Part shown: piece after piece, positions 1 to 5,843 of the stretch | Layout: the number at the start of each line of letters is the position of its first letter | Position numbering within the stretch: position 1 is the stretch's first letter | DNA from: Ectopseudomonas composti | GTDB lineage: Bacteria > Pseudomonadota > Gammaproteobacteria > Pseudomonadales > Pseudomonadaceae | Direction: 5' to 3' | NCBI GenBank assembly: GCA_946886245.1 | Contig: CAMPIF010000195.1 | Location: 1 to 7,652, forward strand | DNA: 7,652 nucleotides | Notes under the pieces: model-generated | Seen by the model: the letters and a program-made list of their open reading frames with translations, nothing else | Databases searched by the model: none | Told to the model about the DNA's origin: nothing | Made by a program: the position numbers and the translations under genes

Positions 1-520
1 TCGCCAGGTTGGCTTCGATCTGCGGCTTGGCCTCGGGCGCCAGGCGGCTCAGGTCGGCGGCGATCACATCGGCCATGCGCCCCAGGTTGTTGATGTTGAG
101 CCAGGGCTGGCTGGCCAGGGCGTCACCGCCGTCGCTGCGCAGGGCGATGCCGGGCAGGGCGCCGTCCACCGGGCGTGCGCCGTCGACTTCGACGATGCGG
201 ATATTGCTGCGCCGCGCCAGTGGGTAGAGCGGGTCGTCCGGCCACAGCGAGCGCAGGCCGATCACGGCGTCGGCGTCGCGCGCGGCCTTTTCCAGTGCCC
301 CCGCGCCACGGCCGGCGAAATACGAGGGTTGGCGGCTGGCCGGCAAGTTGGCCGGGGCGGCGCGTTGCAGCTGCACGGCGCTGCCGTCGAGCAGGCTGGC
401 GCCGAGGCCGTAGGTGATCGGCAGGCTGGCGAGAATGCGCACGGGCTGTGTTTCGGCGTGCAGCGGGCCGGCGAGCAGGGCGCAGGCAGCGAGGGCGAGG
501 CTCAGGCGTTGCAGGGTCAT
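1..520 (-). CDS. fpvF: FpvF-like periplasmic binding protein, siderophore-side component of the FpvCDEF importer (partial)
   Basis: Only the N-terminal 173 residues are inside the window; the C-terminus runs off the left edge. The start ATG (518-520) overlaps the fpvE stop as ATGA and has a good ribosome site, AAAGGGA, just upstream. Residues 1-22 form a signal peptide ending GPLHA, so the product is periplasmic. The rest resembles the N-lobe of cluster A-I (TroA/ZnuA) binding proteins, with an ILASLPITYGLG first strand. The places where ligand His should sit are changed: the NPHxYEP-type loop is replaced around ANLPASRQPSYF (residues 58-68), and the second His region reads QPWLNINNL (138-146). 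The visible mature part has no His and no Cys. In P. aeruginosa FpvF is reported to bind pyoverdine and to work with FpvC, which fits this loss. The name follows from position and fold; sequence similarity to FpvF was judged by eye. Confidence 0.8.
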   Translation of the reverse strand, partial: MTLQRLSLALAACALLAGPLHAETQPVRILASLPITYGLGASLLDGSAVQLQRAAPANLPASRQPSYFAGRGAGALEKAARDADAVIGLRSLWPDDPLYPLARRSNIRIVEVDGARPVDGALPGIALRSDGGDALASQPWLNINNLGRMADVIAADLSRLAPEAKPQIEANLA

Positions 521-1416
521 CCCAGGTTCCCTTTCAGACTAGGCAGTGTGCCACGGGCAATGGCGGCGAGGGCGAAGGTGAGGCCGGCGACCATGATGAT
601 CGCGGCGCCGGAGGGGACCGGCAGTTCCAGGGCGATCGGCAGGAAGATGCCGGCCAGTGTGCTGCAGGTGGCGATCAGTACCGATAGCCAGAAGAAGCCC
701 TTCAGTGATTGGCTGAGCAGTCGTGCCGCAGCAGCCGGGATCACCAGCAGAGCGCCGACAAGGATGGCGCCGATGACCTTGACTGCAGCCACGGTGACCA
801 GCGACACCAACATCACGAACAGATAGTCCAGCGGCTTCACCGCGACGCCACGCACGCTGGCCAGCTGCGGGTTGAAGCTGGCCAGCATGATGCGGTTGTA
901 CAGCGGCAGTGCCAGGCCCAGCACCAGCAGCGAGACCAGCGCCAGCACCGCCAGGTCCTGGGCGTTGACCGTCAGCACCGAGCCGAACAGCACGTTCTCC
1001 AGGATATGGATGTTGATCTTGCCGGCGAGCACCAGCAGCAGGCTGGCGCCGACTGCCAGCGATACCGAGAGGAACACGCCGATCAGCGTATCCGGCGCCA
1101 GGCCGGTGCGGTTGCGCAGGTAGTTGAGCAGGATGCCGAACAGCAGGCAGTAGCCGAACAGGCTGCCGTAGGGGCCGGTGTAGGGCTCGCCGAGCAGGAT
1201 GCCGATGGCCACGCCGGTCAGCGCGGCGTGGCCGACTGCTTCGGAGAAGAAGGCGAAGCGCTTGACCACCACCAGCGTGCCGAGGCCGCCGAGCACCGGG
1301 CCGATCAGCAGGCCGGCGAGCAGGGCGTTGACCACGAAACCGTAGGCCAGGGCCTCGGGCAAATAGCCGGCGCTGGCCCAGGCCTGGATCGCCAGGCGGA
1401 TGTCTTCGAAACTCAT
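517..1416 (-). CDS. fpvE: FpvE, ABC-3 family inner-membrane permease
   Basis: This 299-residue protein is the membrane channel of the FpvCDEF importer, inferred to carry ferrous iron into the cytoplasm. It is strongly hydrophobic, with about eight or nine membrane segments (roughly 26-50, 60-77, 87-102, 109-131, 153-173, 196-212, 214-236, 243-262 and 268-288). Two patches typical of ABC-3 permeases of Zn/Mn/Fe importers are present: FFSEAVGHAALTGVAIG (56-72), near the ATPase-coupling region, and VGALLVIPAAAARLL (220-234). The ATG at 1414-1416 was chosen because it overlaps the fpvD stop as ATGA, has AAGAGG seven bases upstream, and gives the usual family length. A longer open frame continues upstream, but that part is antisense-like Arg/Ala-rich sequence lying over fpvD. 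From the fold alone it could equally be a zinc or manganese permease; the neighbouring genes point to iron. Confidence 0.92.
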   Translation of the reverse strand: MSFEDIRLAIQAWASAGYLPEALAYGFVVNALLAGLLIGPVLGGLGTLVVVKRFAFFSEAVGHAALTGVAIGILLGEPYTGPYGSLFGYCLLFGILLNYLRNRTGLAPDTLIGVFLSVSLAVGASLLLVLAGKINIHILENVLFGSVLTVNAQDLAVLALVSLLVLGLALPLYNRIMLASFNPQLASVRGVAVKPLDYLFVMLVSLVTVAAVKVIGAILVGALLVIPAAAARLLSQSLKGFFWLSVLIATCSTLAGIFLPIALELPVPSGAAIIMVAGLTFALAAIARGTLPSLKGNLG

Positions 1417-2165
1417 GACGAGGCCTCTTGCTGGCGCGGATGACTGGAGAACAGTTCGAGCAGGCGCTCGGGAGTCAGCACCTGCTGTGGCGTATCGTCG
1501 AACAGCACGCGGCGGTTGAGCCCGGTGACGCGGTCGGCGAGGCGGCCGACGGCCTGCAGGTCGTGCTCGATCCACAGCACCGTGGTGCCGGCCTGGCGCC
1601 AGTCGCGCAGCAGTTGCTCGAACACCTGCACGCCGGGCTCGTCCAGCGCCGACATCGGCTCGTCGAGCACCAGCAGCTGCGCCTCGGGTACCAGGCCCTG
1701 GGCCAGCAGCACGCGCTGGCGCTCGCCGCCGGACAGCGCGCCCATGCGCCGCTTGCGCTTGTCCAGCATGCCGACCCGCGCCAGCGCCTGCTCGATGGCC
1801 GGCGCGTGACGTCGCGACAGCCCGAGGAAGGCCGGGCGGCGCTGGCACATGGCGGCCATGAAGTCGTCCACGGTCATTGGCAGGCCGCGGTCGAATTCCA
1901 GCGCCTGCGGCACGTAGCCGATGGTGCCGGGGCTGGCCGGCCAGTGCAGGCGCAGCTCGCCCTGATGCGGCATCTGCCCGAGCAGGGTCTTGATCAGCGA
2001 GCTCTTGCCGCCGCCGTTGGGGCCGACCAGGGCGTGCACGCTGCCGGCGCGCACCTGAAAGCTGACGTTGTCGAGAATCCGCGTGCGGCCAAGGTTGAGG
2101 TCGACGCCGGAGAATTCGATGCCGGGGCCCTGCACGCGCGGCGGCGCGGTTTCGAGGGCGGTCAT
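1413..2165 (-). CDS. fpvD: FpvD, ABC transporter ATP-binding protein
   Basis: This 250-residue cytoplasmic ATPase should power uptake through FpvE. The nucleotide-binding elements are complete: Walker A GPNGGGKS (48-55), Q-loop Gln87 in GYVPQ, ABC signature LSGGE (144-148), Walker B LLVLDEP (164-170), D-loop SALD (172-175) and the switch His201 in WIEHD. The length and motif set are those of ZnuC/MntB-type subunits. The ATG at 2163-2165 overlaps the fpvC stop as ATGA, and the stop overlaps the fpvE start in the same way, so the three core transporter parts are probably translationally coupled. Purine-rich sequence (AGGA, then GAAGG) lies upstream of the start. There is no C-terminal regulatory domain. 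Confidence 0.94.
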   Translation of the reverse strand: MTALETAPPRVQGPGIEFSGVDLNLGRTRILDNVSFQVRAGSVHALVGPNGGGKSSLIKTLLGQMPHQGELRLHWPASPGTIGYVPQALEFDRGLPMTVDDFMAAMCQRRPAFLGLSRRHAPAIEQALARVGMLDKRKRRMGALSGGERQRVLLAQGLVPEAQLLVLDEPMSALDEPGVQVFEQLLRDWRQAGTTVLWIEHDLQAVGRLADRVTGLNRRVLFDDTPQQVLTPERLLELFSSHPRQQEASS

Positions 2166-3088
2166 ACGCCTTCGTCCTGAATGGCGCGCACCACGGTGTC
2201 GAGGTTGCGGGCCATTTCCTCTTCGTATTTCTTGGCGGTGTACTCGCCATAGGAAATATGCGTCAGCGGGTAGATCTTCACGCCGGACTCACGCTGGATG
2301 GTGTCGACGTAGCTGGAGGGGAAGTCCATCTCGGAGAAGATCACCTGCACGTCCAGTTCCCTGAGCTGGTCGATGGTCTTCTTCAACTGGCTTGGGCTCG
2401 GCTCGATGCCGTGAGCCGGCTCGACCACCGCAGTGACCTCCAGGCCGAACTCGCGCAGCAGGTAATCGTAGGCGGCATGGATGGTGGCTACGCGCAGCTC
2501 GCTGCCCTTGGCGTCGGTCAGCTTGCCCAGGGCTTCGGCGCGCAGGCCGCGCAGGCGCTTGCCATAGGCCCGGGCATTCTGGATGTAGAGCCTGGCATTG
2601 TCCGGGTCGAGCTTGCCGAGTTCGCGGGCGATGTTGTTGATCTGCGCGATGGAGGCGGTGATGGATAGGAAGGTATGCGGGTTGACCACTTTGCCGGCGC
2701 CGCGCGCGGCCTGGCCGGTGGCGGCGAGCAGGGGCACGCGGGCGTTGGCCTCGATCACGGGGACGTCCGGCTTCTCGCTGGCGGCGATCATGCGGTCGGC
2801 GAAGTCGTCATGGCCGACGCCATTGAGCACCACCACGTCGAGGCCGCCGATGCGCTTGATGTCCTCGGCGCGCGGTTCGTAGGCGTGCGGGTTGAAGCCG
2901 GCCGGAATCAGCGGCACCACGTCGGCGCGGTCGCCAACGATATTGCTGACGTAGCTGTAGTAGGGGTGCAAGGTAATGCCGATACGCAGGCGGTGGTTGT
3001 CGGCGCTGGCGAGCGCGGGGGCGAGGGCGGCGCCCAGGCTCAGCAGCAGGCTGGCCAGCAGGCGGCGGGAGACGAAGCGAGAGGGCAT
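2162..3088 (-). CDS. fpvC: FpvC, periplasmic metal-binding protein (TroA/ZnuA cluster A-I)
   Basis: A 308-residue secreted binding protein. The N-terminus (MPSRFVSRRLLASLLLSLG) is a classic signal peptide, with cleavage expected after ALASA at about residue 29. Metal-ligand His are visible at H68 in NPHAYEP, H138 in VNPHTFLS and H204 in ATIHAAYDYLL, the three His positions of the TroA/ZnuA fold. The fourth ligand is not clear by eye (E253, D255 or H277). There is no His-rich loop of the ZnuA type. P. aeruginosa FpvC is reported to act as the periplasmic acceptor of iron released from ferri-pyoverdine. The ATG at 3086-3088 is preferred because it begins the basic region of the signal peptide; an in-frame ATG at 3137-3139 would add 17 residues and overlap fpvK. 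The ribosome site is weak (CGAGA). A zinc or manganese role cannot be excluded from sequence alone. Confidence 0.9.
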   Translation of the reverse strand: MPSRFVSRRLLASLLLSLGAALAPALASADNHRLRIGITLHPYYSYVSNIVGDRADVVPLIPAGFNPHAYEPRAEDIKRIGGLDVVVLNGVGHDDFADRMIAASEKPDVPVIEANARVPLLAATGQAARGAGKVVNPHTFLSITASIAQINNIARELGKLDPDNARLYIQNARAYGKRLRGLRAEALGKLTDAKGSELRVATIHAAYDYLLREFGLEVTAVVEPAHGIEPSPSQLKKTIDQLRELDVQVIFSEMDFPSSYVDTIQRESGVKIYPLTHISYGEYTAKKYEEEMARNLDTVVRAIQDEGV

Positions 3089-3104
3089 GGAGGGGTCTCG
3101 ATAT

Positions 3105-3671
3105 TCAGTGGCGATGCTGGCGGGTGACGCCGGCGTCATATTGGCTGGCGACCTGGCGCCAGCCGGCGGCGATCAGGGCATCGGCATGCAGGTTCTGCGG
3201 TGCAGCGACATCGCTGGAGCGGTTGAGCCAGATGTCGGCATCCGCTGGGCTTGCCAGCAGCAGGAAGGAGCCGGCGACGGCGCTGTCGCCGCTCAGGCCC
3301 TGGTAGGCATGGTCATCGCCGACATGCAGCAGCTGCCAGACGTGGTGGCCACGGGTGGCGGTGCTGGAGTCGTTGGTGAAGGGCGGAATGCCTTCTTCGG
3401 CCAGTTGCTGCGGCTCGGGCAGGGCCTGCAGTTCATCCTGCAGCATGAGAATTTCGTCGAGGGCCACGACCAGTTCGGTATGGATACCTTGCTCGGCGGC
3501 GTTGAGGTCGCGGCGGGCATCGATCTGGTGGGCGGCGACGCTTTCTTCCTCGTGGCTCTCGCTGCGCAGGCTGACCACTGTCGACGCCAGCAGGATGATC
3601 ACCAGGCTGAGGACGGCTACCCACAGGCTTTCATGCCCGGCGCCGGCCGGACGTACCACTTGGGTGGTCAT
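3105..3671 (-). CDS. fpvK: FpvK-like single-pass membrane protein of unknown function
   Basis: This 188-residue protein has one clear membrane segment (about 16-35, WVAVLSLVIILLASTVVSL), then a hydrophilic C-terminal domain expected in the periplasm. An acidic patch (SESHEEES, 38-45) and a helical, Leu/Glu-rich stretch (55-92) follow the anchor. Histidine is frequent: eleven residues, including HH at 109-110 and RQHRH at the very end. I recognise no enzyme motif. The start ATG overlaps the fpvJ stop as ATGA. The stop is 16 bases before fpvC, the only non-overlapping junction of the operon. The name comes from its place between fpvJ and fpvC, as in P. aeruginosa PA2406. Its exact job in the iron-reduction machinery is unknown to me. 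Confidence 0.8.
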   Translation of the reverse strand: MTTQVVRPAGAGHESLWVAVLSLVIILLASTVVSLRSESHEEESVAAHQIDARRDLNAAEQGIHTELVVALDEILMLQDELQALPEPQQLAEEGIPPFTNDSSTATRGHHVWQLLHVGDDHAYQGLSGDSAVAGSFLLLASPADADIWLNRSSDVAAPQNLHADALIAAGWRQVASQYDAGVTRQHRH

Positions 3672-3988
3672 TGGCTGGCGATTTCCGTGTGGTCGATTTC
3701 CACGACGTGGCCGGGGCCGGCATCGAACAGCACGTAGAACTCGCCGTCCGGGCGCTTGAAGCTGAGCCTGGAGTCCTCGCCGAGCTTGCCGGGCACCAGC
3801 ACCTGTTCTTCGTAGCTGATCACGTCGAGGGTCACGCCGGGGGCGCCACTGCCGTCGGAGAAGCCGCCGGTGCAGACGATTTCGCCGGTGCCGTGCTCCT
3901 CGCATTCGCAGATCGGGTTGTGTGCAAGAGCCAGAGGGGACAGGCCGGTACAGAGCATCAGCAGACCGATGCGGGCACTATGGATCAT
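3668..3988 (-). CDS. fpvJ: FpvJ-like small periplasmic protein with CxC near its mature N-terminus
   Basis: A 106-residue protein with a signal peptide (1-22, ending PLALA), so the mature form starts at or near HNPICECEEHGTG. Mature Cys residues are C27, C29 and C39, together with H23 and H32, a cluster that could bind metal or take part in thiol chemistry. The remainder is predicted beta-rich (GVTLDVISYEEQVLVPGKLG, then GEFYVLFDAGPGHVVEIDH), suggesting a small beta-sandwich like carboxypeptidase-regulatory or transthyretin-type domains; this is a reading by eye. The ATG at 3986-3988 overlaps the fpvH stop as ATGA and follows a strong AGGAGA site. A longer frame reading upstream is low-complexity antisense sequence over fpvH and is not used. 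In P. aeruginosa the counterpart is encoded with, and linked to, the FpvG reductase. Its direct biochemical role is not established here. Confidence 0.83.
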   Translation of the reverse strand: MIHSARIGLLMLCTGLSPLALAHNPICECEEHGTGEIVCTGGFSDGSGAPGVTLDVISYEEQVLVPGKLGEDSRLSFKRPDGEFYVLFDAGPGHVVEIDHTEIASQ

Positions 3989-4527
3989 GGTTGGTCTCCT
4001 TGTTGTTTCAGCCAGGCGAGGGTGGCGGGCGAGGCCTCGGCCAGCGGGATGGATGCCTGATGCACCGTGCCGTCCCAGCCCTCGGCGGTGATCCACAACT
4101 CGGCGTCTGGCTTGGTGCGTGGCGGTATGGGAATGCTCGTGCCCATGCGGTAGGGGCTGCCGAAGAACAGCCCGCCAGCGGCGCGCAGGCTGCGCGGCTT
4201 GCCGATGCGCAGGTAGACCACCTTGACCTGGCTGATGCACGCCTGGCACAGCGCGGCGTTGAAACTCTTCATATAGCCGGCCGGACCTTCCAGTTGCGGC
4301 GGCTGATTGCGGAACTCGGCCAGGCGCAGGCTCCAGGGGCCGACCTGGACCTCGCCGAACTCGCGCTCGCCGAGGCCGCTGGCGCCACGGAACAGCGCGA
4401 CATCCTGGAAATACTTGGGCATGAAACCCAGCGGGATCAGCACCAGCAGCACGTTCAGGTGGAAGCGCCACCTGTACCAAAAACGGCCCAGGACGGACGG
4501 GGCGGGGGCGATTGCGGCCTTGCTCAT
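3985..4527 (-). CDS. fpvH: FpvH-like inner-membrane protein with periplasmic CxxC
   Basis: This 180-residue protein has one N-terminal membrane segment (about 22-38, FHLNVLLVLIPLGFMPK) after a short basic tail, so most of it should face the periplasm. A CxxC pair, CQAC (C94-C97), sits in FNAALCQACISQVKVVYLR. The C-terminal half is rich in beta-like and Pro/Gly turns (SPYRMGTSIPIPPRTKPD). The ATG at 4525-4527 overlaps the fpvG stop as ATGA and has a GGAGAG site about eight bases upstream. P. aeruginosa FpvH is one of the factors reported to affect iron release from pyoverdine, together with FpvG and FpvC. The CxxC could carry redox equivalents or bind iron, but that is inference; no thioredoxin fold is evident. 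Confidence 0.85.
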   Translation of the reverse strand: MSKAAIAPAPSVLGRFWYRWRFHLNVLLVLIPLGFMPKYFQDVALFRGASGLGEREFGEVQVGPWSLRLAEFRNQPPQLEGPAGYMKSFNAALCQACISQVKVVYLRIGKPRSLRAAGGLFFGSPYRMGTSIPIPPRTKPDAELWITAEGWDGTVHQASIPLAEASPATLAWLKQQGDQP

Positions 4528-5720
4528 GGGCGGCTCTCCGAGACTTCACGGGTGGCGATGATCGGGGCCGGCCTGGGCGCGCGCACCGGGCGCTTGGCCG
4601 CAGCGATCGTGGCCTGGGCGGTGCGCTTGGTCCAGATCAGCAGGCCGCTGAGCACCATCATGCTCAGTAGCAGGCCGAAGACGAACCACAGCAGCTTGAC
4701 CCACAGGCCGCCAAAGTCGCCGGTGTGCAGCGGGCGCATGGACTCGGTGACGAACTCCAGGCCCGAGCGGTCGCTGAGCAGGCGGGTGGAGTCGATGTCG
4801 CCGTTGTAGGGGTTGATCGAGGCGGACTGGAACATCAGCGGATACCAGCCGCGGCCCCAGACCGAATAATGGCCATAGGCATAGCCCGGCAGGCTGACGA
4901 AACTTGGCTCGAGGCCCGGGATGACGTCGGTGGTCTTGAGCACGGCGGCGTCCAGGCTGATACGCGGCACTTCGGCGGCGCTCGGCGCCAGCGGCACTTC
5001 CTCGCGCGCCACCACCGGCGGTACGCCTTCGGTGGAGATCGACACGTGGGTATCGCCGAGAATTGCCTGGATCAGAAACCAGACGCCGGTGATGGAAATG
5101 ACCGCGATGAACCAGATCGACCAGATGCCGGAGAGGCGGTGGAAGTCGCCCCAGAAGATGCGCGCACCCTGGCCCACGCGCAGGCGTGGGCTGAAGAAGC
5201 CTTTCCAGAACTTCTTGTAGACCACCAGACCGGTGATCAGCGACAGCAGCATCGGCAGACCCATCAGTGACACCAGGTACCAGCCCCAGCTGTAGCCGTT
5301 GGTGAACGGCACCAGCCACCAGCCATGCAGGGCACGGGTGAACTGGCGGAAGTCGAACTCCGGGCTGACGCCCTGGATCGCGCCGCTGTAAGGGTTGACG
5401 TACAGCAACGGCGAGCTGCCGTCGGGATAACTGACACGCGCGGTGAGGGCGAAGTGATCTTCGTCCGGGCGGCCGATGGACTGCACGATCAGCTCGGGCT
5501 CGGCACGATTGATCGCTTCCAGCACCTGGCCGAAGCTCAGGCGCTGTGCATCATCGGACGGCTTGCTGGCGCGCACGTCCGGGTTGGCCAGCCAGACGAT
5601 CTCCTGGCTGACCGTGGCCAGGGTGCCGGTGACACAGATGATCAGCAGGAAGAACCAGACCGGTAGGGCCAGCCAGCTGTGGACGAGAAACCAGAGTCTG
5701 GAGCGGGATTTCTTGGACAT
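4524..5720 (-). CDS. fpvG: FpvG, PepSY-TM inner-membrane siderophore-iron reductase
   Basis: This 398-residue protein has the PepSY-TM layout: a membrane segment at about 12-36, a periplasmic PepSY-like region (60-125, with LLYVNPYSGAIQGV), segments at about 147-169 and 196-222, a second periplasmic region (250-330, with SINPYNGDIDSTRLL), and a last segment at about 338-364. Conserved His lie at or next to the membrane: H14 (VHSW), H132 (ALHGWW), H194 (FHRLSG) and H332 (PLHTGDFGG). These are candidate haem ligands of this family. P. aeruginosa FpvG is reported to be the inner-membrane reductase needed for iron release from ferri-pyoverdine. The ATG at 5718-5720 is preferred; an in-frame TTG at 5784-5786 would add 22 poorly plausible residues and lie only about nine bases from the predicted transcription start. 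No clear ribosome site precedes the chosen ATG. It is the first gene of the operon. Confidence 0.92.
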   Translation of the reverse strand: MSKKSRSRLWFLVHSWLALPVWFFLLIICVTGTLATVSQEIVWLANPDVRASKPSDDAQRLSFGQVLEAINRAEPELIVQSIGRPDEDHFALTARVSYPDGSSPLLYVNPYSGAIQGVSPEFDFRQFTRALHGWWLVPFTNGYSWGWYLVSLMGLPMLLSLITGLVVYKKFWKGFFSPRLRVGQGARIFWGDFHRLSGIWSIWFIAVISITGVWFLIQAILGDTHVSISTEGVPPVVAREEVPLAPSAAEVPRISLDAAVLKTTDVIPGLEPSFVSLPGYAYGHYSVWGRGWYPLMFQSASINPYNGDIDSTRLLSDRSGLEFVTESMRPLHTGDFGGLWVKLLWFVFGLLLSMMVLSGLLIWTKRTAQATIAAAKRPVRAPRPAPIIATREVSESRP

Positions 5721-5793
5721 GTTCGCGGGGTCGTTGGCGCACGCGGCGTGCCGGAGCGGAATGAAAGGAGTAAGAAGCGACCGCAAACGCGGA

Positions 5794-5808
5794 TGAAAAG
5801 GATTCTAA
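5794..5808 (-). promoter_or_regulatory. Candidate Fur box
   Basis: Read on the minus strand, the sequence is TTAGAATCCTTTTCA. It matches 12 of 15 positions of the TGAGAATCATTCTCA form of the Fur site and 11 of 15 of TGATAATCATTATCA. It contains the -10 hexamer of the predicted fpvG promoter, where bound Fe-Fur would block RNA polymerase. This fits repression of the operon under iron sufficiency. The internal symmetry is imperfect (four of seven pairs), so it is a candidate, not a certainty. Confidence 0.55.
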
Positions 5809-5830
5809 GTTGCGAGCGCTTGGCGATCAA
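5795..5830 (-). promoter_or_regulatory. Predicted sigma70-type promoter of fpvGHJKCDEF
   Basis: On the minus strand there is a -35 hexamer TTGATC (5825-5830, 4 of 6 matches), a spacer of exactly 17 bases (5808-5824) and a -10 hexamer TAGAAT (5802-5807, 5 of 6 matches). A start near 5795 is expected, giving a leader of about 75 bases before the fpvG ATG. It lies in the only gap between the AraC gene and the operon and faces fpvG. No other promoter of similar quality was seen in the junctions downstream, which are too tight to hold one. Confidence 0.6.
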
Positions 5831-5843
5831 GGTCGCCGTGCAA

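Noticed and set aside
1428..2180. A 250-codon open frame on the plus strand opposite fpvD, and a similar one at 709-1443 opposite fpvE
   Set aside because: These are Gln/Ala/His/Arg-rich translations typical of the antisense of high-GC genes, without domains; the minus-strand genes have full family motifs.
1413..2250. N-terminal extension of fpvE reading through the fpvD region
   Set aside because: Arg/Ala/Pro-rich low-complexity translation in an alternate frame of fpvD; the ATG at 1414-1416 with AAGAGG and the ATGA overlap is clearly the start.
517..3088. Reading fpvCDE as a ZnuABC zinc importer
   Set aside because: The transporter fold permits it, but FpvC has no His-rich loop, there is a second binding protein without ligands, reductase-type genes precede it, and the promoter has a Fur-like rather than an evident Zur site. 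Not fully excluded.
5822..5837. Short inverted repeat (GGCGA, 6-base loop, TCGCC) just after the AraC stop
   Set aside because: Only five base pairs and no following T-run on the minus strand, and it covers the predicted -35 element; not a convincing terminator.
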